Source of the DNA: Shewanella aestuarii | Lineage (GTDB): Bacteria; Pseudomonadota; Gammaproteobacteria; Enterobacterales; Shewanellaceae | Assembly (NCBI RefSeq): GCF_014647215.1 | Contig: NZ_BMOT01000006.1 | Coordinates: 1-64,000 of the forward strand | Direction of reading: 5' to 3' | DNA: 64,000 nt | In this document: positions 1 through 8,931 of the stretch, in pieces | How positions within the stretch are numbered: position 1 is the first letter of the stretch | How the letters are laid out: every line of letters starts with the position of its first letter | Notes under the pieces: generated by a model | The model's input: only the letters and a program-made list of their open reading frames with translations | The model's database searches: none | Told to the model about the DNA's origin: nothing | Made by a program: the position numbers and the translations under genes

Positions 1-94
1 AACGCGCCTAGTATTGAAAACACGGTGAAGCTCTGAAACACGTATCTTCAAGTTGTTTGGGTATATACGAACACTGGCAGCCGTTCGATCACGA

Positions 95-1216
95 TTAAAA
101 ATACAAACCGATATTAATATTCAGTCGAGAATGCCACGCGGTATCACCATTATCAATGCCAACCCCTTCGCCGCCGGCAAAATACATATTTTTCCCGCCA
201 ATCCAATCAATATACGAATAAAATTTACCCGCGGTAATCGCACAACCCGTTACATTTTGCACCGAATCAGCTAGACCATCACCCGAGGCAATCACGGTAC
301 TGTAGTCGTTGTAACATGTTAGGTTTGAAATCGGTCCCCAATCGACATCCATCGACTTTGAAATATTCGCTGTTATCACATCAGCTTGAGCGGCGATGTC
401 AAAGGGATATGAAAAAGCTGATAAGGCAATACGGTTGGTATTTTTCACATCATAGTCATAGTGTAAGTATTGCAATTGAAGTTGCCATTTTTGCCAATCT
501 GCTTGCCAATGCGCAGCGCCTGCAAAGGCATTAATATCATCAGTATTCGCACTAGGATTAAGCCCTGACACATTAGCCATGAAGTCTAACTGTCCATATT
601 GAATTGAACCGCCTATTTTATGGTTAAACTCACCCTGTTGCAGATCATATTCGATTCGAGTATTTAATTGCCCTGCTTCTTGGTATGGCGATTTTTCGGT
701 TGTCGCCACATCAAAAGAGTAACGGTCAAAGCGAGTTCCTTGGCCATATTCGTCATTGGCAAAATAGGCTAAATCAACACGCAGGTTGTCGTGCTGATAT
801 TGATAATGAATGCCGGCATCATAATCATCTTCAAAGCCGATGTAGTAGGTTGCACCAAACCAGAATGAATGCGCTGCATAGGGTAATAATCCAAATGGAA
901 CCTGAGTCACGCCCACTTTAATTGATTGGGCCTCATCAAACTGATATCCCATATAAGCGTGGTGGATCACGTCCATGTCTTGATACCAGCGGTATTGGGC
1001 AGAGGCAAATAAGCCGTCTTCGGTTTTGTAATTAACATCGGCGCGAAAGAGTTCAAACTCTAATTTGGCATTATTATCATAATCTTTCCAAGCGTAATTA
1101 ACTCGGACTGCGCCACCAATATCGAGTTCGTCGGTCACTTCTACGGCTTGGGTTGGAAAGATATAAAGAGGAATAATAAATAATGTAGGTAGAGATGCTT
1201 TCTTGAGGAAAGACAT
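95..1216 (-). CDS. Outer-membrane porin-like beta-barrel protein
   Basis: The 373-residue product starts with a Sec signal peptide (hydrophobic stretch about residues 8-22, likely cleavage after the PTQA motif). It continues as alternating aromatic and polar strands typical of a beta-barrel and ends in Phe (last residues GLYF), the usual C-terminal signature of barrels assembled by BAM. It therefore probably sits in the outer membrane. Two cysteines near residues 300-327 could form a loop disulfide. I cannot name the substrate; it loosely resembles phosphate-selective or general porins. It lies downstream of pilTU, separated by a terminator, so it is probably transcribed alone. Confidence 0.6.
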   Translation of the reverse strand: MSFLKKASLPTLFIIPLYIFPTQAVEVTDELDIGGAVRVNYAWKDYDNNAKLEFELFRADVNYKTEDGLFASAQYRWYQDMDVIHHAYMGYQFDEAQSIKVGVTQVPFGLLPYAAHSFWFGATYYIGFEDDYDAGIHYQYQHDNLRVDLAYFANDEYGQGTRFDRYSFDVATTEKSPYQEAGQLNTRIEYDLQQGEFNHKIGGSIQYGQLDFMANVSGLNPSANTDDINAFAGAAHWQADWQKWQLQLQYLHYDYDVKNTNRIALSAFSYPFDIAAQADVITANISKSMDVDWGPISNLTCYNDYSTVIASGDGLADSVQNVTGCAITAGKFYSYIDWIGGKNMYFAGGEGVGIDNGDTAWHSRLNINIGLYF

Positions 1217-1340
1217 GAAAAATCCTTAGGGTAAACAAAATAGGCTCTTGATCGTTGAACACAAAATCATATTTAACCTAAGCCAATATGAGTGCTAACA
1301 AATAAAGATACAAACAAAGAGTGAACCAACAAGTATAACA

Positions 1341-1368
1341 AAAAGCCGCAACGATTGTTGCGGCTTAG
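1341..1368 (-). terminator. Rho-independent terminator after pilTU
   Basis: An 8-bp perfect GC-rich stem (GCCGCAAC, 1345-1352, with GTTGCGGC, 1357-1364) is followed on the minus strand by a T run. It lies 37 bp past the pilU stop and separates pilU from the porin gene. Confidence 0.8.
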
Positions 1369-1404
1369 AGGATAACTATATTCAGGCCCGAATAAATTTA
1401 CTCT

Positions 1405-2517
1405 TTAATCTAAATCTAAGGTCACGCCTTCCATAAAACCAGAACTTGAAGTGTCATTGGTTTTAAGTTTGATCATCAGACGTAAATCATTAGGCGAATC
1501 GGCATGATGCAGTGCATCGGCGTAACTGATTTCACCGGCTGAATATAAGCCTAATAATGCTTGGTCAAAGGTTTGCATTCCTTGCTCATTAGACTTTGCC
1601 ATGGTTTCTTTTAGTAAGTGCAATTCATTTTTAGCAATCAAGCTACTGATACGCGGAGTATTGATAAGCACTTCGATTGCGGCTCGTCGCCCTGTGCCAT
1701 CAGATTTAGCGATAAGCTGCTGGGCCACAATGCCGCGTAAATTTAATGACAAGTCGAACAACAACTGGTTATGTTTACTTTCTGGTACTAAGTGCATGAT
1801 ACGGTCAAGTGCTTGGTTAGCGTTGTTAGCATGCAAGGTTGCCATACATAAGTGGCCCGTTTCAGCAAACGATAACGCAAACTCCATGGTTTCTTGGGTA
1901 CGAATTTCACCAATCAAAATAACATCGGGCGCTTGGCGTAATGAGCTTTTCAATGCTGCATCAAACGATTCAGTATCGATACCCACTTCCCTTTGCGTCA
2001 CAATACTTTGTCGATGGTTGTGCACAAACTCGACCGGATCTTCAATGGTAAGAATATGACCGCGGGCATGTTGGTTACGATAACCAATTAAGGCTGCGAG
2101 TGACGTTGACTTACCCGTACCTGTACCACCGACCATAATAATCAGGCCACGTTTGCTCATGACCAAATCTTTTAAAATTGGCGGTAGCTTTAAATCATCC
2201 ACTTCAGGAATGGTGGTTTCAATACGGCGCATCACGCAACCGGCTGAATCCCGTTGCCAAAAGGCACTTACACGAAAACGCCCTAAGCCAGACACAGCAT
2301 AAGCAAAGTTGCACTCGCGACTGTCTCTAAACTCTTTTTTCTGCACCTCAGACATCAATGATTCAACAAACTCTAATGATTGAGCTGGGGTTAGCTTAGT
2401 TTCAGTTAATGGCCTAAGTTCACCGTCAATTTTGGCACTGGGTGGAAACATCGCAGTGATGAATAAGTCTGAAGCTTTTTTCTCAACCATGGTGGCTAAA
2501 AAAGGGCGCACGTCCAT
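1405..2517 (-). CDS. pilU: Type IV pilus retraction-associated ATPase PilU
   Basis: PilU is a PilT-paralogous secretion ATPase that assists type IV pilus retraction at the cytoplasmic base of the machine. The 370-residue protein has an N-terminal PAS-like region and a RecA-like core with Walker A GGTGTGKST at about residues 130-138. Family Asp-box and Walker B segments follow (DPVEFVH, DVILIGEIRT), with a His box around GHLCMATLHA. Length is normal for PilU. It starts 11 bp after the pilT stop, so the two form a pilT-pilU operon as in Pseudomonas. The GGTGTGKST form and the C-terminal extension beyond PilT length favour PilU over a second PilT. Confidence 0.93.
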   Translation of the reverse strand: MDVRPFLATMVEKKASDLFITAMFPPSAKIDGELRPLTETKLTPAQSLEFVESLMSEVQKKEFRDSRECNFAYAVSGLGRFRVSAFWQRDSAGCVMRRIETTIPEVDDLKLPPILKDLVMSKRGLIIMVGGTGTGKSTSLAALIGYRNQHARGHILTIEDPVEFVHNHRQSIVTQREVGIDTESFDAALKSSLRQAPDVILIGEIRTQETMEFALSFAETGHLCMATLHANNANQALDRIMHLVPESKHNQLLFDLSLNLRGIVAQQLIAKSDGTGRRAAIEVLINTPRISSLIAKNELHLLKETMAKSNEQGMQTFDQALLGLYSAGEISYADALHHADSPNDLRLMIKLKTNDTSSSGFMEGVTLDLD

Positions 2518-2528
2518 TTTAGTATTCC

Positions 2529-3566
2529 TTAGAAGTTTGCTTGTTTGTTCGAACTTTTCTGCATCGCATCTTCACGGGTAATTAATCCGCGGTTAACCAG
2601 TGTCTGTAAGCACTGTTCTAGCGTTTGCATACCATGTGCCATCCCGGTTTGAATAGCTGAGTACATTTGTGCAACCTTGTCTTCACGAATAAGGTTTCGA
2701 ATCGCTGGCGTACCCATCATAATTTCATGGGCTGCAACTCGGCCTCCGCCGACTTTCTTAATCAAGGTTTGTGAAATTACCGCCTGCAGTGATTCTGATA
2801 GCATGGTACGCACCATACTCTTCTCACCAGCAGGGAAAACGTCAACCACACGGTCAATAGTTTTAGCGGCAGAGGTGGTATGCAAAGTACCAAAGACTAA
2901 ATGACCGGTTTCTGCTGCGGTCATCGCAAGGCGAATGGTTTCAAGATCTCGCATCTCACCAACAAGAATAACGTCAGGGTCTTCACGCAGTGCGCTTCGA
3001 AGTGCCGCGTTGAAGCTGTGGGTATGCTTATGCACTTCTCGCTGGTTAACCAAACATTGTTTGTTTTGATGCACGAATTCGATAGGATCTTCGATGGTTA
3101 AAATATGATCATGACGATTTTCGTTAATATAATCGACCATTGCCGCTAAGGTAGTTGATTTACCCGACCCTGTAGGCCCGGTTACGAGCACCAAACCACG
3201 GGGGAAACTGGAGATTTTTTTGAAAATATCAGGCGCACCCAATTGCTCAAGTGACAAAATATCAGATGGAATGGTACGAAATACTGCACCGGCTCCGCGA
3301 GATTGGTTAAATGCGTTAACACGAAAACGGGCTAAGTTGGGTACTTCAAACGAGAAGTCAATTTCAAGATGTTCTTCATAATCTTTACGCTGCTTATCGT
3401 TCATAATGTCGTAAACTAAACTGTGTACACCAGCATGGTCTAACGCAGGTAAATTAATTTTTCTGACTTCACCGTCAACACGGATCATAGGTGAAACACC
3501 TGCAGAAAGATGTAGATCTGATGCTTTATGTTTTACACTAAAGGCCAGTAATTCAGTGATTTCCAT
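2529..3566 (-). CDS. pilT: Type IV pilus retraction ATPase PilT
   Basis: PilT is the hexameric ATPase that powers pilus depolymerisation, twitching motility and DNA uptake. Walker A GPTGSGKST lies at about residues 130-138 from the chosen start. The Walker B region LREDPDVILVGEMRD and the PilT-specific AIRNLIRE motif are both present. I place the start at the ATG at 3566 (MEITELLAFS) because this matches the family N-terminus and gives the usual 345 residues. An in-frame ATG at 3581 would add five residues. Neither start has a clear Shine-Dalgarno sequence. It is divergent from yggS with very little space between the start codons. Confidence 0.95.
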   Translation of the reverse strand: MEITELLAFSVKHKASDLHLSAGVSPMIRVDGEVRKINLPALDHAGVHSLVYDIMNDKQRKDYEEHLEIDFSFEVPNLARFRVNAFNQSRGAGAVFRTIPSDILSLEQLGAPDIFKKISSFPRGLVLVTGPTGSGKSTTLAAMVDYINENRHDHILTIEDPIEFVHQNKQCLVNQREVHKHTHSFNAALRSALREDPDVILVGEMRDLETIRLAMTAAETGHLVFGTLHTTSAAKTIDRVVDVFPAGEKSMVRTMLSESLQAVISQTLIKKVGGGRVAAHEIMMGTPAIRNLIREDKVAQMYSAIQTGMAHGMQTLEQCLQTLVNRGLITREDAMQKSSNKQANF

Positions 3567-3590
3567 TATAGAGATGTCCATTTTAACAAC

Positions 3591-4283
3591 ATGAATACAA
3601 CAATAGCAGACAGATTATCAATCGCCCAGAGTAGAATTAATCAAGCGGCGCAAAAATGTTCACGCATGCCTGATGAGATAAAGCTGCTTGCGGTGAGTAA
3701 AACCAAACCTAATAGCGATATTATAGAAGCTTATCAAGCAGGACAGCGACTTTTTGGCGAAAATTATGTTCAAGAAGGTGAGCAAAAAATTTCCGAGCTG
3801 AGTGCCAAGTATCCAGACATTGAGTGGCACTTTATTGGCCCATTGCAATCAAATAAAACCAAAATTGTTGCGCAGCACTTTGATTGGATGCATACATTAA
3901 GCCGTCTAAAAATTGCCCAGCGTTTGAATGAGCAACGCCCCGATCATCAATCCCCCTTGCAGGTGTGTATTCAGGTTAATATTAGTCAAGAGGACACTAA
4001 GTCAGGCATTGATGCTGATGAAGTCATGGCGCTGGCGACCCAAATAAACCAGATGCCTAAACTGACATTACGCGGCGTGATGGCTATCCCCACGGCAACG
4101 GATGATATCCAGGTGCAACAAGACGAGTTCAGTAAACTGCAACGCATTTATCAAAACTTACAGCAACATTTTGAAAATATCGACACGCTATCTATGGGGA
4201 TGAGTGGTGATTTAGATGTGGCGATAGCCAATGGCTCAACCATGGTTCGCATTGGTAGTGCGATATTTGGCGATAGGTCTTAA
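3591..4283 (+). CDS. yggS: YggS/PLPBP family pyridoxal-phosphate homeostasis protein
   Basis: YggS proteins are single-domain alanine-racemase-fold proteins that bind pyridoxal 5-phosphate and influence vitamin B6 and amino-acid homeostasis, with no strong enzymatic activity known. The 230-residue product has the PLP lysine in LLAVSKTKP (K37), FGENYVQE and the phosphate-binding SMGMSGDLDVAI segment near the C-terminus. Its length matches E. coli YggS. It is followed by proC and yggT, the usual order in many gammaproteobacteria. No clear ribosome-binding site precedes the ATG, but the N-terminus aligns with the family. Confidence 0.94.
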   Translation: MNTTIADRLSIAQSRINQAAQKCSRMPDEIKLLAVSKTKPNSDIIEAYQAGQRLFGENYVQEGEQKISELSAKYPDIEWHFIGPLQSNKTKIVAQHFDWMHTLSRLKIAQRLNEQRPDHQSPLQVCIQVNISQEDTKSGIDADEVMALATQINQMPKLTLRGVMAIPTATDDIQVQQDEFSKLQRIYQNLQQHFENIDTLSMGMSGDLDVAIANGSTMVRIGSAIFGDRS

Positions 4284-4363
4284 GTTAATAGCAACATTGA
4301 ATTTGGACTTTTTGCCCTTATATATGGTTTTAGAACTAAATAAAAACAAAATTGGAAGGTTAA

Positions 4364-5182
4364 ATGACACAAGCAAAAGTATGTTTTATTGGCGCAGGTA
4401 ATATGACTCGCAGCATCGTCAGCGGATTAATTAAACATGGTTATCCCGCTGAGCGGGTTCAGGCAACCAACCCTAGCCAAGCCAAACTTGATGCTTTGCA
4501 TGCTGATTTTGGTGTTGCTGTGTCTAATGATAACGTCAAAGCGGCTGAGCAAGCAGATGTCATTGTGCTTAGTGTTAAACCGCAATTAATGCAGCAAGTT
4601 TGTGAGCAAATGCAGTCGCTCGACTTATCGAATAAGTTAGTCATTACTATTGCCGCAGGTATCCCTGCTGCGCGTTATAGTGAGTATTTCAACCAAGATA
4701 TCACCCTTATTCGCACTATGCCCAATACACCAACTCAATTAGGTTTTGGTATGACAGGCATGTATGCAAATGACAATATTAGTGATGCACACAAAGCAAT
4801 TTGCCAACAATTGATGCAAAGTGGTGGCAAAGTGGTTTGGGTTGAAAGAGAAGATGAATTAAACCAAGTCATTGCACTTGCAGGCAGTTCACCTGCGTAC
4901 TTTTTCTTGTTTATCGAATCAATGATAGAAACGGGTGTCAGAATGGGGATGGATGAAGGTAAAGCCCGTGTTTTAGCAGAGCAAGCTGCATTAGGCGCTG
5001 CCCAAATGGTCATTCAAAACCAAGATTTATCTTTAGCGCAATTACGTAATAACGTGACATCTAAAGGTGGTACAACCGCTCAGGCCATTGCAACATTTGA
5101 ACAAGGTGGTTTACGTGGTTTAGTTGATAAGGCCATGAGCAACTGCGTAGCGAAAGCCGAAGATATGGCAAAAACATTTTAA
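4364..5182 (+). CDS. proC: Pyrroline-5-carboxylate reductase
   Basis: ProC catalyses the NAD(P)H-dependent last step of proline synthesis in the cytoplasm. The 272-residue protein has the N-terminal Rossmann glycine motif GAGNM (about residues 10-14), the central PNTP segment and the C-terminal family signature around NNVTSKGGTTAQA. A GGAAGG ribosome-binding site precedes the ATG at good spacing. It lies 80 bp after yggS and probably shares its transcript. It is inserted between yggS and yggT relative to E. coli, an arrangement common in Shewanella and Vibrio. Confidence 0.96.
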   Translation: MTQAKVCFIGAGNMTRSIVSGLIKHGYPAERVQATNPSQAKLDALHADFGVAVSNDNVKAAEQADVIVLSVKPQLMQQVCEQMQSLDLSNKLVITIAAGIPAARYSEYFNQDITLIRTMPNTPTQLGFGMTGMYANDNISDAHKAICQQLMQSGGKVVWVEREDELNQVIALAGSSPAYFFLFIESMIETGVRMGMDEGKARVLAEQAALGAAQMVIQNQDLSLAQLRNNVTSKGGTTAQAIATFEQGGLRGLVDKAMSNCVAKAEDMAKTF

Positions 5183-5331
5183 ATTTATAAATTAAGTGTG
5201 TTATCAGTTTTGGGTGCTAAAATCATCCAAGTTAGTCTTTAGCTCATTGGTTATCTTGAACAATTTAGCCCAATGACATTAAACAATAGTAAGTTTAATA
5301 CCCAGAACACTCGACCGAGAAAGGCAATATC

Positions 5332-5880
5332 ATGAATGCGATGAGTTTTTTAGTTAGCACCATATTTGATTTATATTTAATGGTAGTTATTCTGCGATTT
5401 TGGCTACAGTTAGTGCGCGCTGACTTTTACAATCCGTTTAGCCAATTTGTGGTTAAAGCAACCCAACCGATTGTTGCCCCAATGCGCAGAATGTTACCCT
5501 CTATGGGCAGTATAGATACCGCATCTGTGGTACTGGCATTTTTAGTGGTACTGGTAAAAATGTTAGTGCTTACTCTTATTGCAGGTGCGGGTATTGATAT
5601 CGGAATTTTATTGTTGTTCTCAGTGGTTGCTGTGATAAAAAATGCTGGCGTGTTGCTGTTTTGGATGTTGTTAATCCGTGCTGTGCTAAGTTGGTTTAAC
5701 CAAGGCTATAACCCAGTAGTGATGATTATGACTCAGCTGACTGAGCCGATTCTTGCCCCTATTCGTCGTATTATCCCCGCTATTGGTGGCTTAGATTTAT
5801 CTGTGTTAGTGTTGTTTATTGCGATGAACTTTATCAATATTCTCTTCTCACAGTACATCCCATTTTGGGCAAACATCTAA
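5332..5880 (+). CDS. yggT: YggT family integral membrane protein
   Basis: This 182-residue protein carries two consecutive YGGT domains, about residues 5-85 and 95-180, each with hydrophobic helices and an RRMLPSMG- or RRIIPAIGG-type motif preceded by PI(V/L)AP. It is an inner-membrane protein. E. coli YggT has been linked to osmotic tolerance, but the molecular function is not established. An AGAAAGG-like ribosome-binding site precedes the ATG. A strong terminator follows, so it ends the yggS-proC-yggT unit. Confidence 0.92.
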   Translation: MNAMSFLVSTIFDLYLMVVILRFWLQLVRADFYNPFSQFVVKATQPIVAPMRRMLPSMGSIDTASVVLAFLVVLVKMLVLTLIAGAGIDIGILLLFSVVAVIKNAGVLLFWMLLIRAVLSWFNQGYNPVVMIMTQLTEPILAPIRRIIPAIGGLDLSVLVLFIAMNFINILFSQYIPFWANI

Positions 5881-5911
5881 TCCATTTAGGGCAACATCTA
5901 AGCTTAGTTTT

Positions 5912-5942
5912 AAAGGCAGACAAATTTGAGTCTGCCTTTTTT
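5912..5942 (+). terminator. Rho-independent terminator after yggT
   Basis: A 10-bp perfect stem (AAAGGCAGAC with GTCTGCCTTT) and an 8-nt loop are followed by a run of T. The hairpin begins about 30 bp past the yggT stop. Confidence 0.9.
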
Positions 5943-6121
5943 ATATCTAAAACCCCTGTGAATATAAAAGGTAACTAAAAGAATTATCTAAACACACCCT
6001 TACATTAATGTGAGTCTTAAAAATAGATAATTAATCTTCACCTCATTTATATCAGGTTATACTTATTCAATTAGCTCAGACTTAGAAGAGTGCTGAGGTG
6101 TTTTAAAAAAGGATAGATAAT

Positions 6122-6562
6122 ATGTTACGCAAAATACTTTCAGCGGCCTTAATGACAAGCTTAATACTGTTTATGGCACCGACTCAAGCTGAGCAAAAAC
6201 AGCAGGTTGGAAACTTTGATATTCACTACATGGCTCTGAGCAGCACTTTTATTACGCCAGCAATAGCCAAAACCTACGGGATTGAACGCAGTCGGTATAA
6301 TGGCATTATAAACATAGCCGTTTTAGATACGAGTCAAGAAGGTAACCCTGCGGTTGCGGTCGAAATTTCTGGTATTGCTAATAATTTATTAGACGCAAAA
6401 AAGGATCTGAATTTTAAAGAGATCCGTGAAGGTGATGCTATTTATTACATCGCACAAGTGCCCTATCGCGACGATCAAGAAATCAACTTCACAATTGCGA
6501 TTAAGCATGCAAAAAAACTAAATACCTCATTAAAGTTTAAACAAAAGTTTTATATCGACTAA
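6122..6562 (+). CDS. DUF4426 family exported protein
   Basis: This 146-residue protein has a signal peptide (hydrophobic residues about 7-18, likely cleavage after PTQA near residue 23) and a small, mostly beta mature domain. It matches the DUF4426 family, which in Shewanella, Vibrio and Pseudomonas lies next to the yggS-proC-yggT and rdgB genes. No function is established; a periplasmic location is inferred from the leader. A GGAT-type ribosome-binding site precedes the ATG. It has its own upstream intergenic region of about 240 bp and a hairpin downstream, so it is likely monocistronic. Confidence 0.75.
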   Translation: MLRKILSAALMTSLILFMAPTQAEQKQQVGNFDIHYMALSSTFITPAIAKTYGIERSRYNGIINIAVLDTSQEGNPAVAVEISGIANNLLDAKKDLNFKEIREGDAIYYIAQVPYRDDQEINFTIAIKHAKKLNTSLKFKQKFYID

Positions 6563-6596
6563 TTTGTAATGTTACAAACCTTAATCTGACCACTCA

Positions 6597-6640
6597 GGTT
6601 CAGTCCAGTCTTCCCCTCTAATCATGGACTGAACCTTTAC
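6597..6640 (+). terminator. Stem-loop after DUF4426 gene, possible weak terminator
   Basis: An 11-bp perfect inverted repeat (GGTTCAGTCCA 6597-6607, TGGACTGAACC 6625-6635) encloses a 17-nt loop and is followed by only three T. The stem is strong but the T tract is poor, so termination is likely but not certain. Confidence 0.5.
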
Positions 6641-6700
6641 AGATACCTAAACGATACCGACAAACACCAGTCCCGCGCTTCTTTTAGCCCACACATCGGG

Positions 6701-6706
6701 TATAAT
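6701..6706 (+). promoter_or_regulatory. Putative sigma-70 -10 element for rdgB-hemW
   Basis: A consensus TATAAT lies 36 bp upstream of the rdgB ATG, preceded by a poor -35 (TTCTTT with 16-bp spacing). It would give a leader of roughly 29 nt. It is inferred from sequence only. Confidence 0.5.
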
Positions 6707-6741
6707 GCCTGCCTTTATGATTAATGATATAAGGCCGTTTC

Positions 6742-7359
6742 ATGCAAACCTCTCTTTTACAGCAAATTGTCTTAGCGAGTGGCAATAAAGGTAAACTTAA
6801 CGAGTTTGACCAAATGCTCGCTAAGTTTAATATTCAAGTGCTTTCGCAAAGCCAATTTGACGTTGCCGAAGTTGCTGAAACTGGCACCACGTTTGTTGAA
6901 AATGCCATCATTAAAGCTCGCCATGCCGCAAGTGTGACCGGAAAACCGGCCATCGCTGATGATTCTGGTATTGAAGTCGATGCGTTAGCCGGTGAACCAG
7001 GGATTTACTCTGCACGATATTCTGGTGAGGGGGCGACCGAGCTGAGCAATTATCAAAAACTATTAACAGAAATGACATCAAAGCAAGACCGTGCGGCAAG
7101 GTTTCAATGTGTTTTGGTGTATATGCGTCATGCCAAAGATCCTACACCTATTATTTGCCAAGCGGCTTGGGAAGGCTCAATTGCACATGCACCTCAGGGA
7201 CAGCAAGGTCATGGCTATGACCCTATTTTTATTCCCCAAGGTTTTAGCAAAACCGCGGCAGAATTAACCAGTGATGAAAAAAATGCCCACAGCCATAGAG
7301 GCAAAGCACTCGAACTGTTAGTCGCAACCATGAAAGCCAAAGGCATTATTCAAGGTTAA
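6742..7359 (+). CDS. rdgB: XTP/dITP diphosphatase (Ham1/RdgB)
   Basis: RdgB hydrolyses non-canonical purine nucleoside triphosphates (dITP, XTP) to monophosphates and so keeps damaged bases out of DNA and RNA. The 205-residue product has the N-terminal substrate loop SGNKGK (about residues 13-18), the metal-binding ADDSGIEVDAL segment and GHGYDPIF near the C-terminus, all diagnostic of the Ham1 family. Length is normal. It is followed closely by hemW, as in E. coli, and preceded by a TATAAT element. Confidence 0.96.
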   Translation: MQTSLLQQIVLASGNKGKLNEFDQMLAKFNIQVLSQSQFDVAEVAETGTTFVENAIIKARHAASVTGKPAIADDSGIEVDALAGEPGIYSARYSGEGATELSNYQKLLTEMTSKQDRAARFQCVLVYMRHAKDPTPIICQAAWEGSIAHAPQGQQGHGYDPIFIPQGFSKTAAELTSDEKNAHSHRGKALELLVATMKAKGIIQG

Positions 7360-7403
7360 TCTTGTATCTTAACGTACGCCACTCATTACAAGGTGATTCA
7401 TCC

Positions 7404-8540
7404 ATGTTGTCATTACCACCACTAAGCTTGTACATCCATATTCCGTGGTGCGTGCAAAAATGCCCTTATTGCGATTTTAACTCCCATGGTCAAAATGGTG
7501 AATTACCTCAACAAGCCTATGTTGATGCGTTACTGGCCGACCTGCAAAACGATTTAGCCTACGTGCAACAAAGGCCAATACACACCATATTTATTGGCGG
7601 CGGTACACCCTCTTTATTCGATGCCAGTCAAATTCAACGTTTATTAAAAGGTGTTGAAGCCTTAATTCCTTTCGAAGAAGATATTGAGATCACCATGGAG
7701 GCAAACCCAGGCACGTTGGAACATGATGATTTTGCCGCCTATCGAGCCGCAGGAGTCACTCGTCTTTCGATTGGGGTACAAAGCTTTTCAAAAGAAAAAC
7801 TCAATCTTCTGGGACGTATTCATGATCAAAATGAAGCAAAAACTGCGGCAGAAAAAGCCAAGCAAGCTCAATACTTGAGTTTCAACCTAGATCTCATGCA
7901 CGGTTTACCAAATCAAAGTTTCGATGAAGCAATGCATGATATCGACACGGCTGCAGCGCTTTTACCACCGCATTTATCTTGGTATCAACTCACTATTGAA
8001 CCTAACACCTTGTTTCATTCAAAGCCGCCGCAATTACCTGACGATGAAAATTTATGGCACATTTATGAGCAAGGTCAGCAAAAATTAGCCGCATTAGGTT
8101 ATGAGCAATACGAGATTTCAGCCTATGCCAAACCGGGTTTTCAATGCCGACATAACCTGAACTATTGGCAATTTGGTGATTATCTTGGCATAGGTTGCGG
8201 TGCTCACGGAAAAATCACTTTGCCAGAATCAGACAAAATTATCCGCACGGTGAAAATTAAGCATCCCAAAGGGTATTTAGCGGCTAATGACTATACTTTT
8301 GAAACAACTGAAGTTACAGCACAAGACCGACCATTAGAGTATCTAATGAACCGCTTAAGGTTGATGACACCTATTCCCAAAACTGAATTTGAATTGCGCA
8401 CAGGCCAAAATGCCACAGTAGTCAAAGAGGGAATGGATAAATCGATTTCCCGCGGATTAGTGACTGAAACCGAAACCCATTGGCAACTTACACCGAAAGG
8501 GCACATGTTTGTAAACGACCTTCTATCACAATTTATTTAA
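7404..8540 (+). CDS. hemW: Radical SAM family heme chaperone HemW
   Basis: HemW is a radical SAM protein related to HemN. It binds heme and is thought to insert it into respiratory enzymes; it is not a coproporphyrinogen oxidase. The CxxxCxxC cluster motif is at residues C16, C20 and C23 (HIPWCVQKCPYCDF). The GGGTPS motif and a C-terminal winged-helix-like HemN_C region follow. I chose the ATG at 7404, which has AAGGTGA about 8 nt upstream and gives 378 residues, the length of E. coli HemW. An in-frame TTG at 7362 would add 14 residues. Confidence 0.94.
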   Translation: MLSLPPLSLYIHIPWCVQKCPYCDFNSHGQNGELPQQAYVDALLADLQNDLAYVQQRPIHTIFIGGGTPSLFDASQIQRLLKGVEALIPFEEDIEITMEANPGTLEHDDFAAYRAAGVTRLSIGVQSFSKEKLNLLGRIHDQNEAKTAAEKAKQAQYLSFNLDLMHGLPNQSFDEAMHDIDTAAALLPPHLSWYQLTIEPNTLFHSKPPQLPDDENLWHIYEQGQQKLAALGYEQYEISAYAKPGFQCRHNLNYWQFGDYLGIGCGAHGKITLPESDKIIRTVKIKHPKGYLAANDYTFETTEVTAQDRPLEYLMNRLRLMTPIPKTEFELRTGQNATVVKEGMDKSISRGLVTETETHWQLTPKGHMFVNDLLSQFI

Positions 8541-8931
8541 TCGTTTTGTTAGTGTCGCCCTCAGCTTGGGGGGCGTATTACCTGTATTTGTAACAATACA
8601 CCTATCAAAATGAATTCCCGCCACGTTATTCAACATGAATGACTTCAACGCAAGTGTTCCAATGGATAAATCCACTGAATAAAATCAAACTGACAGTAAT
8701 CGACTTTAAAGAAACTCTCACTCTTTACCTCAAAAATCTGACCTAAACAACCTGATGTAATAGCTAAATGGCACTTTATAACATTGTAATTTCGCTCTGC
8801 TAAAAAAATGATTTAGCGCTATGTCTCAGAACAAACTCATTTTTATTGCTTCCCCGAAACACTTACTAACACTTCCTTTTATACTTTTACTTTAAGCTTT
8901 ATTAGGATATCGACTTTTAAAATACTATTGG
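8541..8931. other. 391-bp intergenic region between hemW and DUF885 gene
   Basis: No open reading frame of note is seen. A short GC-rich inverted repeat just after hemW (around 8557-8576, CGCCC pairing with GGGCG) lacks a T tract. The rest is AT-rich and presumably holds the promoter of the DUF885 gene, but I see no convincing -35/-10 pair. Confidence 0.5.

Noticed and set aside
17..31. 15-bp string AAAACACGGTGAAGC also present at 13038-13052.
   Set aside because: A few chance 15-mer matches are expected within 64 kb, and the flanks do not align, so I do not call a repeat.
1601..2059. 152-codon frame on the plus strand inside pilU.
   Set aside because: It lies wholly inside a confident gene on the other strand and shows no family motif.
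8557..8576. GC-rich inverted repeat after hemW as a terminator.
   Set aside because: There is no T tract on either strand and the pairing is short.
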